The translations under genes were made by a program, and so were the position numbers. 64,000 nucleotides of DNA from positions 212,235 through 276,234 of the forward strand of contig UCHD01000002.1 in assembly GCA_900472175.1 (NCBI GenBank). Reading direction: 5' to 3'. Below the pieces are notes generated by a model. It was not told the origin of the DNA, searched no databases, and saw only the letters and a list, made by a program, of their open reading frames with translations. The stretch's first letter is position 1. Each line of letters starts with the position of its first letter. The stretch is from Hyphomicrobiales bacterium (GTDB lineage Bacteria > Pseudomonadota > Alphaproteobacteria > Rhizobiales > Rhizobiaceae). Shown in pieces: positions 8,563 to 18,046 of the stretch.

Positions 8563-10098
8563 ATGGCGAGCCTGCTGGGGATCGACAACGGACTGACTGT
8601 GACGAAAGCCGTCATCTTTGATGCCGACGGCACGCAGATTTCAGTCGCGCGGCGGCGGGTGCCGCAATCCATGCCCCAGGCGCGTTTCGTGGAGCGCGAC
8701 ATGGCCGGGCTTTGGCGCGCCACAGCCGAGGCGATCCGCGAGGCGATTGCGCTCAGCGGCCGGCCGGCTGCCGATATCAAGGCAGTCGCGGCAACCGCCC
8801 ATGGCGACGGGCTTTATCTGCTTGATGACGACAAGAAGCCCCTTGGCGCTGGCATTCTTTCGCTCGACAGCCGCGCTGGCGCGATCATCGACGATTGGTC
8901 GGAGGGGGCGGTATTCGGCGATGCCCTAGCCCTCACCGGTCAGATTCCGCATGTCTCCGCGCCGTCAGCGCTGCTCGCCTGGATCAAGCAACATGAGCCT
9001 GACCGCTACAAGCGTATCCGGCATGTTTTGGGCTGCAAGGACTGGCTGCGCTTCTGCCTTACAGGCGCGATCGGCACAGACAGAACCGAGGCAAGCACGT
9101 CTTTCACCGACGTGCGCACCCAGGCGTTCTCGCCGGAAGCGATGCACCTGTTTGGCCTCGACGCCCTGTTCGACGCCCTGCCGCCGATGGCACATTCGGC
9201 TGATATTGCCGGATACGTCACGTCCGATGCGGCGGCGCTGACCGGACTTGTTCCCGGTACTCCCGTTGCGTTTGGCCTGCATGACGTCACGGCCTCCGCT
9301 CTCGGCATCGGCGGCCATGCCGATGACATCATCAGCATCGTCGCAGGCACCTATTCGATCAACCAGGTTGTCTCCACCGATGTGCGGATCGACCCCCGCT
9401 GGTTCTGCCGCAATGCGATCGACGCGGGGCGCTGGAACAACATGGCGATCTCGCCCGCTTCTGCAGCCAATTATGACTGGTTCCTCGATACGCTGTGCCA
9501 GAGGGATCAGGCCGCCGCCCTTGAAAGCGGTACGTCGATCCATGAAGCGCTGGCGCATGAGATCAACGCCGCCCTGCAAAGACCATCGACTATCCTCTTC
9601 CATCCCTATCTCTTCGGTTCACCACACGGGAATATTGCCAGCGGCAGTTTTCTCGGGCTGCATGGCTGGCACGATCGTGGCGACATGCTGAAGGCCGTGC
9701 TTGAAGGCATCGCCTTCAATCATCGAACCCATATCGATGCGCTGAGCGACGGCTTTGCCTTCAGGCAGGCCCGTCTCACCGGCGGCGCATCGCGCAATCC
9801 GGCTTTTGCGCAGATGTTTGCCGACGTCCTCGGCATGCCGGTCACGGTGACGTCGACCGATGAAGCGGCGGCATTCGGCGCGGCCTTGTGTGCCGGCGCG
9901 GCCGTCGGCCTGCACACGTCGGTTCATGACGATCCTCGCGGCCTCAGCGCAACCGGACAGAGCTACCAGCCTGATCCGGTCCGCAGCGCGGAATTTGACC
10001 GGCGTTTCCAGCTCTACTGCCGTATCGCTGAAACACTGAAGCCGCTATGGCCAGATATCGAACAACTGGCTGACAAAACCGAGGGGGACGGCGCATGA
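8563..10098 (+). CDS. Second FGGY-family polyol/sugar kinase
   Basis: A 511-residue FGGY kinase distinct from the eryA-like one. The N-terminal phosphate loop LGIDNGLTVTKAVIFD is near residues 4-19, and the C-terminal ARLTGGASRNPAFAQMFADVLG and DEAAAFGAALCAG segments complete the ATP site. It resembles the xylulose/L-xylulose kinase branch, but the substrate cannot be read from sequence. I prefer the ATG at 8563, with GAGGA 5 bases upstream, over an in-frame GTG at 8548. Its stop overlaps the DeoR gene by 4 bases. With the dehydrogenase downstream it should phosphorylate a polyol and pass the phosphate ester on to oxidation, paralleling eryA/eryB. Confidence 0.85.
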   Translation: MASLLGIDNGLTVTKAVIFDADGTQISVARRRVPQSMPQARFVERDMAGLWRATAEAIREAIALSGRPAADIKAVAATAHGDGLYLLDDDKKPLGAGILSLDSRAGAIIDDWSEGAVFGDALALTGQIPHVSAPSALLAWIKQHEPDRYKRIRHVLGCKDWLRFCLTGAIGTDRTEASTSFTDVRTQAFSPEAMHLFGLDALFDALPPMAHSADIAGYVTSDAAALTGLVPGTPVAFGLHDVTASALGIGGHADDIISIVAGTYSINQVVSTDVRIDPRWFCRNAIDAGRWNNMAISPASAANYDWFLDTLCQRDQAAALESGTSIHEALAHEINAALQRPSTILFHPYLFGSPHGNIASGSFLGLHGWHDRGDMLKAVLEGIAFNHRTHIDALSDGFAFRQARLTGGASRNPAFAQMFADVLGMPVTVTSTDEAAAFGAALCAGAAVGLHTSVHDDPRGLSATGQSYQPDPVRSAEFDRRFQLYCRIAETLKPLWPDIEQLADKTEGDGA

Positions 10099-10871
10099 TC
10101 AAGGCAGACGAACGGCGCGAGGAAATCGCCAACTACGTCATCAAGCACGGTCAGGTCCGGCTTGACGATCTGGCCGAGCATTTCGGTGTGTCGCGCATGA
10201 CCATCCATCGTCATATCGACCACCTTGCGCAGCAAGGTGTGTTGCGCAAGCTGCATGGCGCCGTAACCGCCCAGCCATCCGGGGTTTACGAAAGCGCCTT
10301 CCGTTACCGCATGACGGTCGGGACCGCCGAAAAGAACGCTCTGGCACGCGCGGCTCTCGATTATATCGAGGCTGGCCAGGTCATCATGCTCGACGATTCA
10401 ACCACGACCTGCGCCATTGCACCGCTCTTGCAGGATATCAAACCGCTGACCGTGATCAGCAACAGCCTCTCGACTGCCGCCCTGTTGACCGCCGCTGACG
10501 ATATCGACTTCATCTGCCTTGGTGGCCAGTATCACCGGACCTACAATGCCTATATCGGCATCGTCTGCGAAAACGCCGTCTCCCGGCTGAGGGCCAACGT
10601 CCTCTTCTGTTCGGTCTCGGCCATTACCGGCACGACCACCTACATCCAGGATCCGCAGGTCGTGCGTGTCAAACAGGCGATGATGGCGGCGTCCAACCAG
10701 CGCATTTTGCTTGTCGACCATTTCAAGTTCAACAACGTCGCTCTGCATGCCCTGGACGAACTGACCGCGTTCGACACCGTTCTGGTGACCGACGGCATCA
10801 CCGACGCTCAGGCGCAGAAACTCGAACAGGCGGGTGTTCACCTGCGCGTCGTCAGGACAGCTTCGGCATGA
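10095..10871 (+). CDS. DeoR-family transcriptional regulator
   Basis: This 258-residue protein has an N-terminal DeoR helix-turn-helix (about residues 5-57, ending in the family hallmark GVLRKLHGA) and a C-terminal DeoRC sensor domain with VIMLDDSTTTCAIAP and VDHFKFNNVALH. DeoR regulators usually repress sugar operons and respond to phosphorylated intermediates, here presumably the product of the adjacent kinase. It is translationally coupled on both sides by 4-base ATGA overlaps, so kinase, regulator and dehydrogenase are made together. Its probable operators are the dyads at 8470-8514, and control of the neighbouring importer is plausible. Confidence 0.88.
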   Translation: MIKADERREEIANYVIKHGQVRLDDLAEHFGVSRMTIHRHIDHLAQQGVLRKLHGAVTAQPSGVYESAFRYRMTVGTAEKNALARAALDYIEAGQVIMLDDSTTTCAIAPLLQDIKPLTVISNSLSTAALLTAADDIDFICLGGQYHRTYNAYIGIVCENAVSRLRANVLFCSVSAITGTTTYIQDPQVVRVKQAMMAASNQRILLVDHFKFNNVALHALDELTAFDTVLVTDGITDAQAQKLEQAGVHLRVVRTASA

Positions 10872-12583
10872 CTCAACTGCAAGAAGAAACATCTCCACGC
10901 CTGGCCGGTCGCGTCAGCGCATTGGGCAACGAGGAAGATTTTGACGTCGTCATTTTCGGCGCGGGCATCAATGGCGCCGGCCTGTTTCGCGATTTGTGCG
11001 CGCAGGGACTGAAATGCTTTATCGTCGATAAGGGGGATTTTGGTTCCGGCACCAGTGCTGCACCGTCGCGCTTGATCCATGGCGGCCTCAAATACCTCGA
11101 AACAGGTGAATTCGGTCTCGTCGCCCAGTCAACGCTGGAACGAAATCTGCTGCTGAAAAACGCCCCCCATTATGTCACGCCGCTGCCGACGCTGATCCCG
11201 ATCTTTTCCTGGTTCAACGGCATAACTGCTGCTCTGCGCACGCTGTTCGGTTCGACCAGCGCCCCGCGCAGCCGCGGCGCCGTTCTCGTAAAAATCGGGC
11301 TGGCACTTTACGATTTCTACGGATCGCGAGACCGGGTCATGCCGCGCCACCGCTTGGTCGGGCGCGGCCGTGCGCTGAAAGACATGCCTGTGCTGACCAA
11401 GTCGATCGTTGCCGCAGGCACCTATTATGATGCGAAGATCAGCCATCCTGAACGGCTGGTCCTGGAGTTGATCGAGGACGGTTTGGCGGCCAGCAATACC
11501 TCGGCGGCGGCCAATTACGCGACGTTGACGTCGGCCTCAAATGGCCTTTTGACCTTCCAGCCCCAAACAGGCGGCGCATTTTCGGTGCGGCCGAAACTGG
11601 TCGTCAACGGTGCCGGCCCATGGATCGATCACGTCAACGCCGCGCTCGGCGCGCCCTCCAAGATGATCGGCGGCACCAAGGGCTCGCATATTCTTCTCAA
11701 GAACGATGAACTGGTGCGCAGCCTTGCCGGCCGCATGGTCTATTTCGAGGCCGACGACGGCCGTATCTGCCTGGTGTTCGACTATCTCGGCTGCGCCCTT
11801 GTCGGATCGACCGACACGAAGGCCGATAATCCGGATACTGTCCGTTGCGAGCAGGACGAAGTCGATTATTTCCTGGCCAGCGTGCGCACACTGATGCCGG
11901 GCGTGAAAGTCGAGCGCGACCAGATCGTCTATGCCTATAGCGGCATCCGCCCCCTGCCCGCTGCAGACGGGACCGCCGCCGGCCTGATCAGCCGTGATCA
12001 TTCGGCGCCGGTGACCGAGCCGGACGGAGCTCGCCCCTTTGCCATCATCTCGCTGATTGGCGGCAAGTGGACCACTTTTCGAGGCTTCGCCGAAGAGGTT
12101 GCCGACGTGGCTCTTAAGCGGCTTGGACGGTCCCGCACCGTCAGCACCCGCTCGATGCCGATCGGTGGCGGCAGAGGCTTCCCGGTAGACGCAGAGCGAC
12201 GGCTGGAATGGCTGACCGAAGCGTCGGCTGCATCCGGCATCGACCTGCAGCGGATCGACACGCTTCTCTCCCGCTATGGTACGCAGGCCTTGCCGATCGC
12301 CTTGCACCAGGGCGCGTGGAGCGACGCTGACCGCTTGCCGGACTCGCATGACTATAGCCTGTTGGAGATCGACTACATCGTCCGTCACGAGTTTGTCGAA
12401 CACCTTGCCGACGTGGTGATGCGCCGCACGACACTGGCAGTCACCGGCTCCCTGACGATCAGGGACCTGCAGGCAATAGCCCCTGTTGTCGCCGGTGCCC
12501 GTGGTTGGAACAGCGAGCGTATGGACGTGGAAATTGCAGAGACTACCGCACAACTCAGAGCCAGAAACCTGATGCACCTTTAG
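10868..12583 (+). CDS. FAD-dependent polyol-phosphate dehydrogenase, GlpD family
   Basis: This full-length 571-residue GlpD-family protein has an N-terminal FAD loop GAGINGAGLFRD (about residues 31-42), SRLIHGGLKYLETGEFGLV, and a C-terminal IISLIGGKWTTFRGFAEEVAD motif. The family oxidises sn-glycerol 3-phosphate or related polyol phosphates and hands electrons to quinones at the inner membrane. Coupling to an FGGY kinase suggests the substrate is that kinase's product. It has an N-terminal extension of about 20 residues before the FAD domain. It is a paralogue of the partial dehydrogenase at the left edge, so the window carries two kinase/dehydrogenase pairs. The operon ends with a strong stem-loop at 12665. 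Confidence 0.85.
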   Translation: MTQLQEETSPRLAGRVSALGNEEDFDVVIFGAGINGAGLFRDLCAQGLKCFIVDKGDFGSGTSAAPSRLIHGGLKYLETGEFGLVAQSTLERNLLLKNAPHYVTPLPTLIPIFSWFNGITAALRTLFGSTSAPRSRGAVLVKIGLALYDFYGSRDRVMPRHRLVGRGRALKDMPVLTKSIVAAGTYYDAKISHPERLVLELIEDGLAASNTSAAANYATLTSASNGLLTFQPQTGGAFSVRPKLVVNGAGPWIDHVNAALGAPSKMIGGTKGSHILLKNDELVRSLAGRMVYFEADDGRICLVFDYLGCALVGSTDTKADNPDTVRCEQDEVDYFLASVRTLMPGVKVERDQIVYAYSGIRPLPAADGTAAGLISRDHSAPVTEPDGARPFAIISLIGGKWTTFRGFAEEVADVALKRLGRSRTVSTRSMPIGGGRGFPVDAERRLEWLTEASAASGIDLQRIDTLLSRYGTQALPIALHQGAWSDADRLPDSHDYSLLEIDYIVRHEFVEHLADVVMRRTTLAVTGSLTIRDLQAIAPVVAGARGWNSERMDVEIAETTAQLRARNLMHL

Positions 12584-12664
12584 GTTGGATCTGGTTTTGC
12601 AAGGCGCTGATTGGGTGCAGATCAGGAAACCTGGCGCAAGAAATACTCGTTTGCCGACGACACA

Positions 12665-12696
12665 TGGGCCGCTTCTCCAATCTCGGAAGCGGCCCA
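12665..12696 (+). terminator. Terminator-like hairpin after the second polyol operon
   Basis: TGGGCCGCTTC and GAAGCGGCCCA form a perfect 11-bp stem with a 10-base loop, 82 bases after the dehydrogenase stop. There is no clear T-tract. Its position also argues that the next gene starts downstream of it. Confidence 0.55.
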
Positions 12697-12815
12697 CGGC
12701 TGCTTTCGGGGCCTGGCGGAAATCGCGCCCGCAGCGAATGACCACGGTTTCTTGGCGCGATCTTGACAATCCCGCCGCAGATGGTTGGCCGCAACCATAC
12801 TCGGCGGATTTAAAC

Positions 12816-13766
12816 ATGATTCAAAACGAAGTGATCGCTGCTGCGGCAAAAGTCGAAATTCCCGGCATGCAGCGGCGAAACACCGCGCCGGAAATCGCCG
12901 GTGCACCGCCGAAGAGGCGGAATCTCGTGCTGTGGCGAATCCTGACTTTCGCCCTTAGGGCGCGGTGGAAGCGCGGTATTCTTTTTTGGGCTCGGTTCGC
13001 GGCCAATCCGCTCCTGACTTTTCGCTGGTGGCGTTTCCTTGCGGAGTTTACCGCAGAACGGGATTTTCCCGCGCCGCACGATGAACTGCTGCAGAAACCA
13101 CTGTCGAAATTCCTGGTTTACGGGATGCGCAGCTCCGGCCGGCTTGCCCTTCTCGTCGATCATTTCAAGATTGCGGAAAAGATCCTCGCCAAGGAAAGCA
13201 TGATGAAACTGTGGCATGGGGGCTGGCTGGACATGGGCATAATCAATGGCCGCAGTGAAACCTATACATGCCACATCGCATTGGCCGATCGTTGCGGCGG
13301 GCGTCACGAAGGCGCCTTCGCAATCAAGCTGGTCCGGACGCGCGACAAGGCTTTGCTGTGCACCGTCAGGTTCACCTTTCTTCGCCATGGTCCACAAGGC
13401 TGCTACACCTTTGTCGTCGGCAGCATGCAGGGACCTCGCAACGGGAAGCGGCTGACGGTGGAGGCGACGCGCGACCTGTTCGGCGTTCGCCCGAAAGAGG
13501 CGATCCTGATGGTGCTGCAAGGATTGACGGTCGAGGGTGGCATGACGGATTTTTTCGCCATTTCGCAAGCGAAACAGCCAATCCGGTACCGCAGCGTCAA
13601 ACGGCGCTCGATGCTTTTATCGGCCATCGACGCCTTCTGGGCAGAGCGTTCTGCCGCACCTGAGGAGACCTACGGGTTCATCGTGCCAAAATCCGCGACC
13701 GGCGGAACGGACGTTCGCAGCCGCAGCAAGGCGTCGTTTCACACAATCGGCGAGCTGTTCCATTGA
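12816..13766 (+). CDS. DUF535 (VirK/YbjX family) protein
   Basis: A 316-residue protein of the DUF535 family: basic N-terminal region, YGMRSSGRLALLVDHFKIAEKIL around residues 107-129, then a domain with HEGAFAIKLVRTRDKALLCTVRFTFL and a glycine/proline turn before VEATRDLFGVRPKEAILMVLQGL. YbjX of E. coli is about the same length. In enteric bacteria VirK/YbjX members are linked to envelope integrity, peptide resistance or virulence; the biochemical role is unknown. The frame is open upstream, but the ATG at 12816 fits family length and lies after the hairpin at 12665. An ATG at 12738 is the alternative. It is convergent with prc and stands alone. Confidence 0.75.
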   Translation: MIQNEVIAAAAKVEIPGMQRRNTAPEIAGAPPKRRNLVLWRILTFALRARWKRGILFWARFAANPLLTFRWWRFLAEFTAERDFPAPHDELLQKPLSKFLVYGMRSSGRLALLVDHFKIAEKILAKESMMKLWHGGWLDMGIINGRSETYTCHIALADRCGGRHEGAFAIKLVRTRDKALLCTVRFTFLRHGPQGCYTFVVGSMQGPRNGKRLTVEATRDLFGVRPKEAILMVLQGLTVEGGMTDFFAISQAKQPIRYRSVKRRSMLLSAIDAFWAERSAAPEETYGFIVPKSATGGTDVRSRSKASFHTIGELFH

Positions 13767-13836
13767 TGGCGGCCGCCGGACAAGCGGCGCCGGAGGCGAT
13801 CGGTGGTGATATCCTCCGGACGATTCAAACGGCCTC

Positions 13837-15918
13837 TTATTGCATGCCTTCCTGTAAACCCGCGGCATCGGCAAGGATGGCGGCGGTCTCGTTCAGCAAG
13901 ACATCCTTTGCGTTCTTGCGGGCGTTTTCCATGGCGATTTCGGCGCTCAGGCTGCGCTCGTCTGCCTGCAGGCCGTCATCTCCGCCGAGGTCCACACCAC
14001 CGTTTGTCTGCGCACGTTCCTTGAGACGGGCTGCTTGCGCAGCCATTTCATTCCGGCGTTCGGTGAGATTGAGGGAGACGACACCCTTCTCGCGCTGCGC
14101 TTTCAGTTGGGCAATATCCTCGACAAACCGTTGGAAGTCCTGGTCGTTTTGCACCCGATTATCATGAAGACTTTGCAATTTCGGCAGCAACGCCGTGAGA
14201 TTTCCGGAAGGCACATAGCGTGCAGGTTTGATCTGTGTCCACGGCAGAGCATTGTCATAGCTCGCCTCGCCGAAAGTCTTCGGGTCGGAAAGGCTTGGCA
14301 AACTGATGTCGGGGGTGACGCCGCGCAACTGTGTCGTACCGCCGTCGACGCGGAAAAACTGGGCGATCGTCAATTTCAGTTCGCCGAATTTCGGTTTGCT
14401 GTTGTAGGCCGCCTTGTCGAGATTGACCACGGTCTGCACGGTACCCTTGCCAAAGCTGGGTTCGCCGACGATCACGCCGCGGCCATAGTCCTGTATCGCT
14501 GCAGCAAAAATCTCGGAAGCCGATGCCGAACCGCGATTGATCAAAACGCCGACCGGGCCTGTCCATGCCGGCTTGGGAAGGTCATCGCTTTCGACTTCCA
14601 CCTTGCCGTTTGCGCCGCGTTGCTGAACCACCGGGCCTTTGCCGACGAACAGGCCTGTCAATTCGATCGCCTCGGTCAGCGACCCGCCGCCATTGTCGCG
14701 CAAATCAATCATCACGCCATCGACACCGTCCTGCTTCAGTTCGCCGAGGAGCTTGGCGACATCGCGGCTTGCGCTTCTATAGTCCGGGTCGCCTTTTCTC
14801 CGCGCTTCGAAATCCTCATAAAATGCCGGCAGGGTGATAACCCCGATTCTGCGCGTCACCGTGCCTTCTTTTACCGGCAGGATGATTTTCTTGGCGGCCT
14901 GTTTTTCGAGGCTTATCTTGTCGCGTGTCAGGCTGATGAGGCGATGGCCACCATCCGGCCCGGCATCCGCCGGCAGGATGTCCAGGCGGACGACGGAGCC
15001 CTTTTTCCCCCGTATCAACTGCACGATTTCATCAAGCCGCGTGCCCACCACTTCCTTGACCGGACCGTCCTTGCCCTGGCCAACGCCGGTAATGCGGTCC
15101 CCGACCGAAAGCTTGCCGGACAGTTGGGCCGGTCCACCCGGAACGAGTTCACGGATCGTCGTGTAGTCGTCGCGCTCCTGCAGGACCGCGCCAATACCGA
15201 CCAGCGACAGCTTCATGGAAATATCGAATTCGGCCGCAGCCCTGGCGCCGAAATAGTCGGTGTGTGGATCAACCGAGGTCGTATAGGCGTCCATAAAGGA
15301 TTGGAAAACGTCTTCGCTCTTGTATTTGAAGGCGCGCTCGAGGGAGTTTTGATAACGTTTGTCGAGCGTATCGCGAATAGCAGCATCGGTTTTGCCAGCC
15401 AGTTTCAGCCGCAGCCAGTCGCCTTTCACGCGTTTGCGCCAGAGATCATCAATTTCGGCCTCTGACTGTGGCCAAGGAGCTTCGTCGCGCAACACGGCAT
15501 AGCTTTCCTGCGCGCTGAAATCGAAGTTTTGCTTGAGCAGGCTGCGCGCATATTGCATCCGTCCGACAACACGTTCTTCATACACGTTGAAAATTGAAAA
15601 CGGGATCCGCAGGTCTTCCCGTTTGATCGCGTCATCGATCTTGGTGCTGTTCGTCATGAACGTGTCGATGTCGGCCTGCAGGAACATCATCCGGTCCGGA
15701 TCCAGCGACTTGATGTACCGGTTCATGATCTTGGCCGACAAGGCATCATCCAGCGGAACAGGCCTGTAGCCGAAACGCGTCAGAAATTGCGCGCTCAAGC
15801 TTGCGGCTTGGCCCTGTTGCTTCTGAGGCGCCAGAACGGGCGGTGATTCGACTTCGAGAGCATACGCGGATGACGCAAATGCCAGGAAAAGACCAAGCAC
15901 GCCGCAGAGTATACGCAT
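13837..15918 (-). CDS. prc: Tail-specific periplasmic protease Prc (C-terminal processing peptidase, S41)
   Basis: A 693-residue protein with a signal peptide (about residues 1-20, ending SSAYA). Next come a Prc N-terminal helical domain, a PDZ domain (about 235-320, with VGIGAVLQERDDYTTIRELVPGGPAQ), the S41 protease core and a C-terminal DUF3340-like region. The Ser/Lys dyad is readable by comparison with E. coli Prc: S466 in RGSASASE, K491 in FGKGTVQ, with D477 between. It degrades or trims envelope proteins from their C-termini and in other bacteria limits peptidoglycan endopeptidases. It is monocistronic and convergent with the DUF535 gene. Confidence 0.93.
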   Translation of the reverse strand: MRILCGVLGLFLAFASSAYALEVESPPVLAPQKQQGQAASLSAQFLTRFGYRPVPLDDALSAKIMNRYIKSLDPDRMMFLQADIDTFMTNSTKIDDAIKREDLRIPFSIFNVYEERVVGRMQYARSLLKQNFDFSAQESYAVLRDEAPWPQSEAEIDDLWRKRVKGDWLRLKLAGKTDAAIRDTLDKRYQNSLERAFKYKSEDVFQSFMDAYTTSVDPHTDYFGARAAAEFDISMKLSLVGIGAVLQERDDYTTIRELVPGGPAQLSGKLSVGDRITGVGQGKDGPVKEVVGTRLDEIVQLIRGKKGSVVRLDILPADAGPDGGHRLISLTRDKISLEKQAAKKIILPVKEGTVTRRIGVITLPAFYEDFEARRKGDPDYRSASRDVAKLLGELKQDGVDGVMIDLRDNGGGSLTEAIELTGLFVGKGPVVQQRGANGKVEVESDDLPKPAWTGPVGVLINRGSASASEIFAAAIQDYGRGVIVGEPSFGKGTVQTVVNLDKAAYNSKPKFGELKLTIAQFFRVDGGTTQLRGVTPDISLPSLSDPKTFGEASYDNALPWTQIKPARYVPSGNLTALLPKLQSLHDNRVQNDQDFQRFVEDIAQLKAQREKGVVSLNLTERRNEMAAQAARLKERAQTNGGVDLGGDDGLQADERSLSAEIAMENARKNAKDVLLNETAAILADAAGLQEGMQ

Positions 15919-16225
15919 TCAGTTTCCAATTCTTGATGTCGTGTCGTTTGACGAACGGTGTTGGTGGAACAATTTTGGTTCTTTGGCAACAAAGGGATGG
16001 GCCGCCCCGGCCCTTCGGTCTGCTCTCGGCTCTGATTAGCCACGTTTTTCCATCAAAGTGCTTGAGCGTGGTGCCGAAATCGTGATTGCAGACGGGTGCG
16101 CTGGTCCTTGATGAACGCTTGATTATCAACGCCGAGCCTCCGCACCTGACGCTAATTCACATAAGCATTCGCTGCTTGCTTCGCAAAATCTTGCCGTGAT
16201 GCCACGCGATGTGCATATAGACGCC
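15919..16225. other. Divergent intergenic region, prc / J-domain gene
   Basis: About 300 bases holding both divergent promoters. I see no convincing -35/-10 pair, dyad or small gene in it. Confidence 0.4.
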
Positions 16226-16834
16226 ATGACGCTCGATTCAAAAATATTCGTTGGCCTTAGGTCCGCACGCAAAAAAACAACTGCCACCAGTGAACCCACG
16301 GGGCCGAGATGCCAATGGGACGGCTGTGAAAAGACCGGCGCGCATCGGGCCCCTGTCGGGCCGGGCGCGGAAGGCCTCTACCTGCTGTTCTGTCTTGAGC
16401 ATGTGAAGGAATACAACAAGGGATACAGCTTCACTGCTGCTCCCTCGAGCCCGGAGGTCGCCCGCTACCAGAAGGAAGCGGTGGAGGGTAGCCGCGCGAC
16501 GTTTGGGACCCGGGTGACCGAAGCGACCGAAATCCCGATTCCGTCCACCGTGCGCTCCGGTTCTGCGAAGACCTTGAATGCCCGTAGGACCACCAAACAA
16601 CAGCAGGCGCAAACCAGCACGCTGCATAAACGAAAACTCAAGGTGCTCGAAGCCAAGGCTTTCGAAACCCTCGGCCTTTCGCCAGAGGCGACAGCCGACG
16701 AAATCAGGAGCCGCTATAAAGAACGGCTCAAGATGCATCACCCCGACGCCAACCAGGGAAACCGCACCTCGGAAGACGAGCTTCGTGCATCGATCGAGGC
16801 GCACAAGATCCTCAAACTGAACGGGTTTTGCTGA
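16226..16834 (+). CDS. J-domain (DnaJ-like) protein with N-terminal Cys/His module
   Basis: A 202-residue protein whose C-terminus is a J domain (about residues 145-198) with the essential HPD triplet at 172-174, so it should stimulate a DnaK-type chaperone. There is no G/F region or DnaJ zinc repeat. Instead the N-terminal half has C29, C34, H40, C56 and H59 spaced like a small zinc-binding module (RCQWDGCEKTGAH and FCLEH). Such proteins are common in rhizobia and of unknown client specificity. The frame opens at a GTG at 16196, but I favour the ATG at 16226 because the opening MTLDSKIF is the usual start of these homologues. A hairpin follows. Confidence 0.8.
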   Translation: MTLDSKIFVGLRSARKKTTATSEPTGPRCQWDGCEKTGAHRAPVGPGAEGLYLLFCLEHVKEYNKGYSFTAAPSSPEVARYQKEAVEGSRATFGTRVTEATEIPIPSTVRSGSAKTLNARRTTKQQQAQTSTLHKRKLKVLEAKAFETLGLSPEATADEIRSRYKERLKMHHPDANQGNRTSEDELRASIEAHKILKLNGFC

Positions 16835-16851
16835 GGTTCACTTTGTGATTG

Positions 16852-16879
16852 CCGTGTGGGTTCAACGGATCCCACACGG
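16852..16879. terminator. Bidirectional hairpin between convergent genes
   Basis: CCGTGTGGG and CCCACACGG form a perfect 9-bp stem with a 10-base loop, placed between the convergent J-domain and LuxR-type genes. It can serve both strands; no strong T-tract is present. Confidence 0.6.
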
Positions 16880-16924
16880 TACATCTGCCGATCTCGGTTT
16901 TCAGAGAGACCAAGGGCGATCGGG

Positions 16925-18046
16925 TCAGTGGCTGGTATCGGACAGGCGCATGACGCGATTGAGAAGCGCGACAAGTTCACCTTGGCGTGCCGTCGCCGTT
17001 TTCAGGAATATATTGCGCAGATGGCTGCGGGCGGTCTCATACGATACTTGCTGGTGCGCCATGTAGTATTGCAAGGAATGGCCGAGCATTAGTATCACCG
17101 CAAGCGCCGCCTCCTTCTGTGTCAGTTCAAACAGCCCACGCAGCTGCTCCGGGAAATCTGCCGATACCTTCGGCGAAAGATCCTTGATGAGGATCAGGGC
17201 TGCCCGCGCAACTGGCAAGTCTGATGCGGCCGTTGAGACAAAAGGGTTGATTGTCAAAGCCAGCAGGGGCGACCCGGTCTTTGTGCATCGGATCAAGACG
17301 TTGCCGCTTTTCGCCGGATACCCGCAAACGGGTCCGCAGGCCGATGCTATCGCGCTTCTCAACGCATCGCCGCATTGTCCCGCCAACAGGCGCCCTCCCA
17401 AAAGCGTCAAGTCATTCCCCGGCTCGGCGAGAAGCGTCTCGGCGTAGTCGTTCATGCTCAAGATCTTGCCGCAAGCATCGACGATAATTTGCCCCAGATA
17501 CGGGCTCGCCGTGGCTTGCATCTCGAGGCGCTTGTGTCCGAGATGCAGCTGAAGTTCAGCCGCACGGGCAATGACAGGCGCGAGTTCCCTCAACAAGGAA
17601 ACATCGTCATCGTCAAAGTCCGGCTGACGTCCGCCTCGTTGAACCGCCAGGATGCCCGCCATGCCTGCGACGGGGATTTTGCACGCAATGCTGCTATGGT
17701 CGCCTTGCGGAACATACCATTCGTTGAAGATCGCAGTTTTGCGGAACTCACTTTTAGGCATCACGGACTGGTCGGTAAAAACGTCCAGAGGCTTGATGCC
17801 TGTCAGATAAGATAAAATTGGATTTTTGAGATGTGCTTCTACGAATGCCGTCTCATAGTAGGGATCGCATTCCTTGTAGAAGGGTAGCCAGGTGTCCGCC
17901 GGGCATATGCGGGCAAAATGAACCTTCGAGCCTTTGACGAGCTTTTTTAATCTCGCCATCGCCGGCTGCCATTGTCCACCTTCCCACGCGGCGCGATAAA
18001 GTTCATCGACCAGAAGCGAACGTTCCGTCTGCGCCACAGCTGTCAT
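16925..18046 (-). CDS. LuxR-type helix-turn-helix transcriptional regulator
   Basis: A 373-residue regulator ending in a LuxR-type DNA-binding domain (last 65 residues: LTQKEAALAVILMLGHSLQYYMAHQQVSYETARSHL... then IFLKTATARQGELVALL). The longer N-terminal part has a mixed GAF/PAS-like look, with SPYLGQIIVDACGKILSMNDYAETLL resembling a PAS fold. It has no receiver domain, so it is probably a ligand-sensing regulator. I prefer the ATG at 18046; a GTG at 18103 in frame lacks a ribosome site. It is monocistronic, convergent with the J-domain gene, and its target and signal are unknown. Confidence 0.75.
   Translation of the reverse strand: MTAVAQTERSLLVDELYRAAWEGGQWQPAMARLKKLVKGSKVHFARICPADTWLPFYKECDPYYETAFVEAHLKNPILSYLTGIKPLDVFTDQSVMPKSEFRKTAIFNEWYVPQGDHSSIACKIPVAGMAGILAVQRGGRQPDFDDDDVSLLRELAPVIARAAELQLHLGHKRLEMQATASPYLGQIIVDACGKILSMNDYAETLLAEPGNDLTLLGGRLLAGQCGDALRSAIASACGPVCGYPAKSGNVLIRCTKTGSPLLALTINPFVSTAASDLPVARAALILIKDLSPKVSADFPEQLRGLFELTQKEAALAVILMLGHSLQYYMAHQQVSYETARSHLRNIFLKTATARQGELVALLNRVMRLSDTSH

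Noticed and set aside
12763..12768. TTGACA as promoter of the DUF535 gene
   Set aside because: No acceptable -10 box occurs 15-19 bases downstream.
14035..15465. 476-codon open frame on the plus strand opposite prc
   Set aside because: No recognisable fold, and prc on the other strand has a complete signal peptide, PDZ domain and Ser/Lys dyad.
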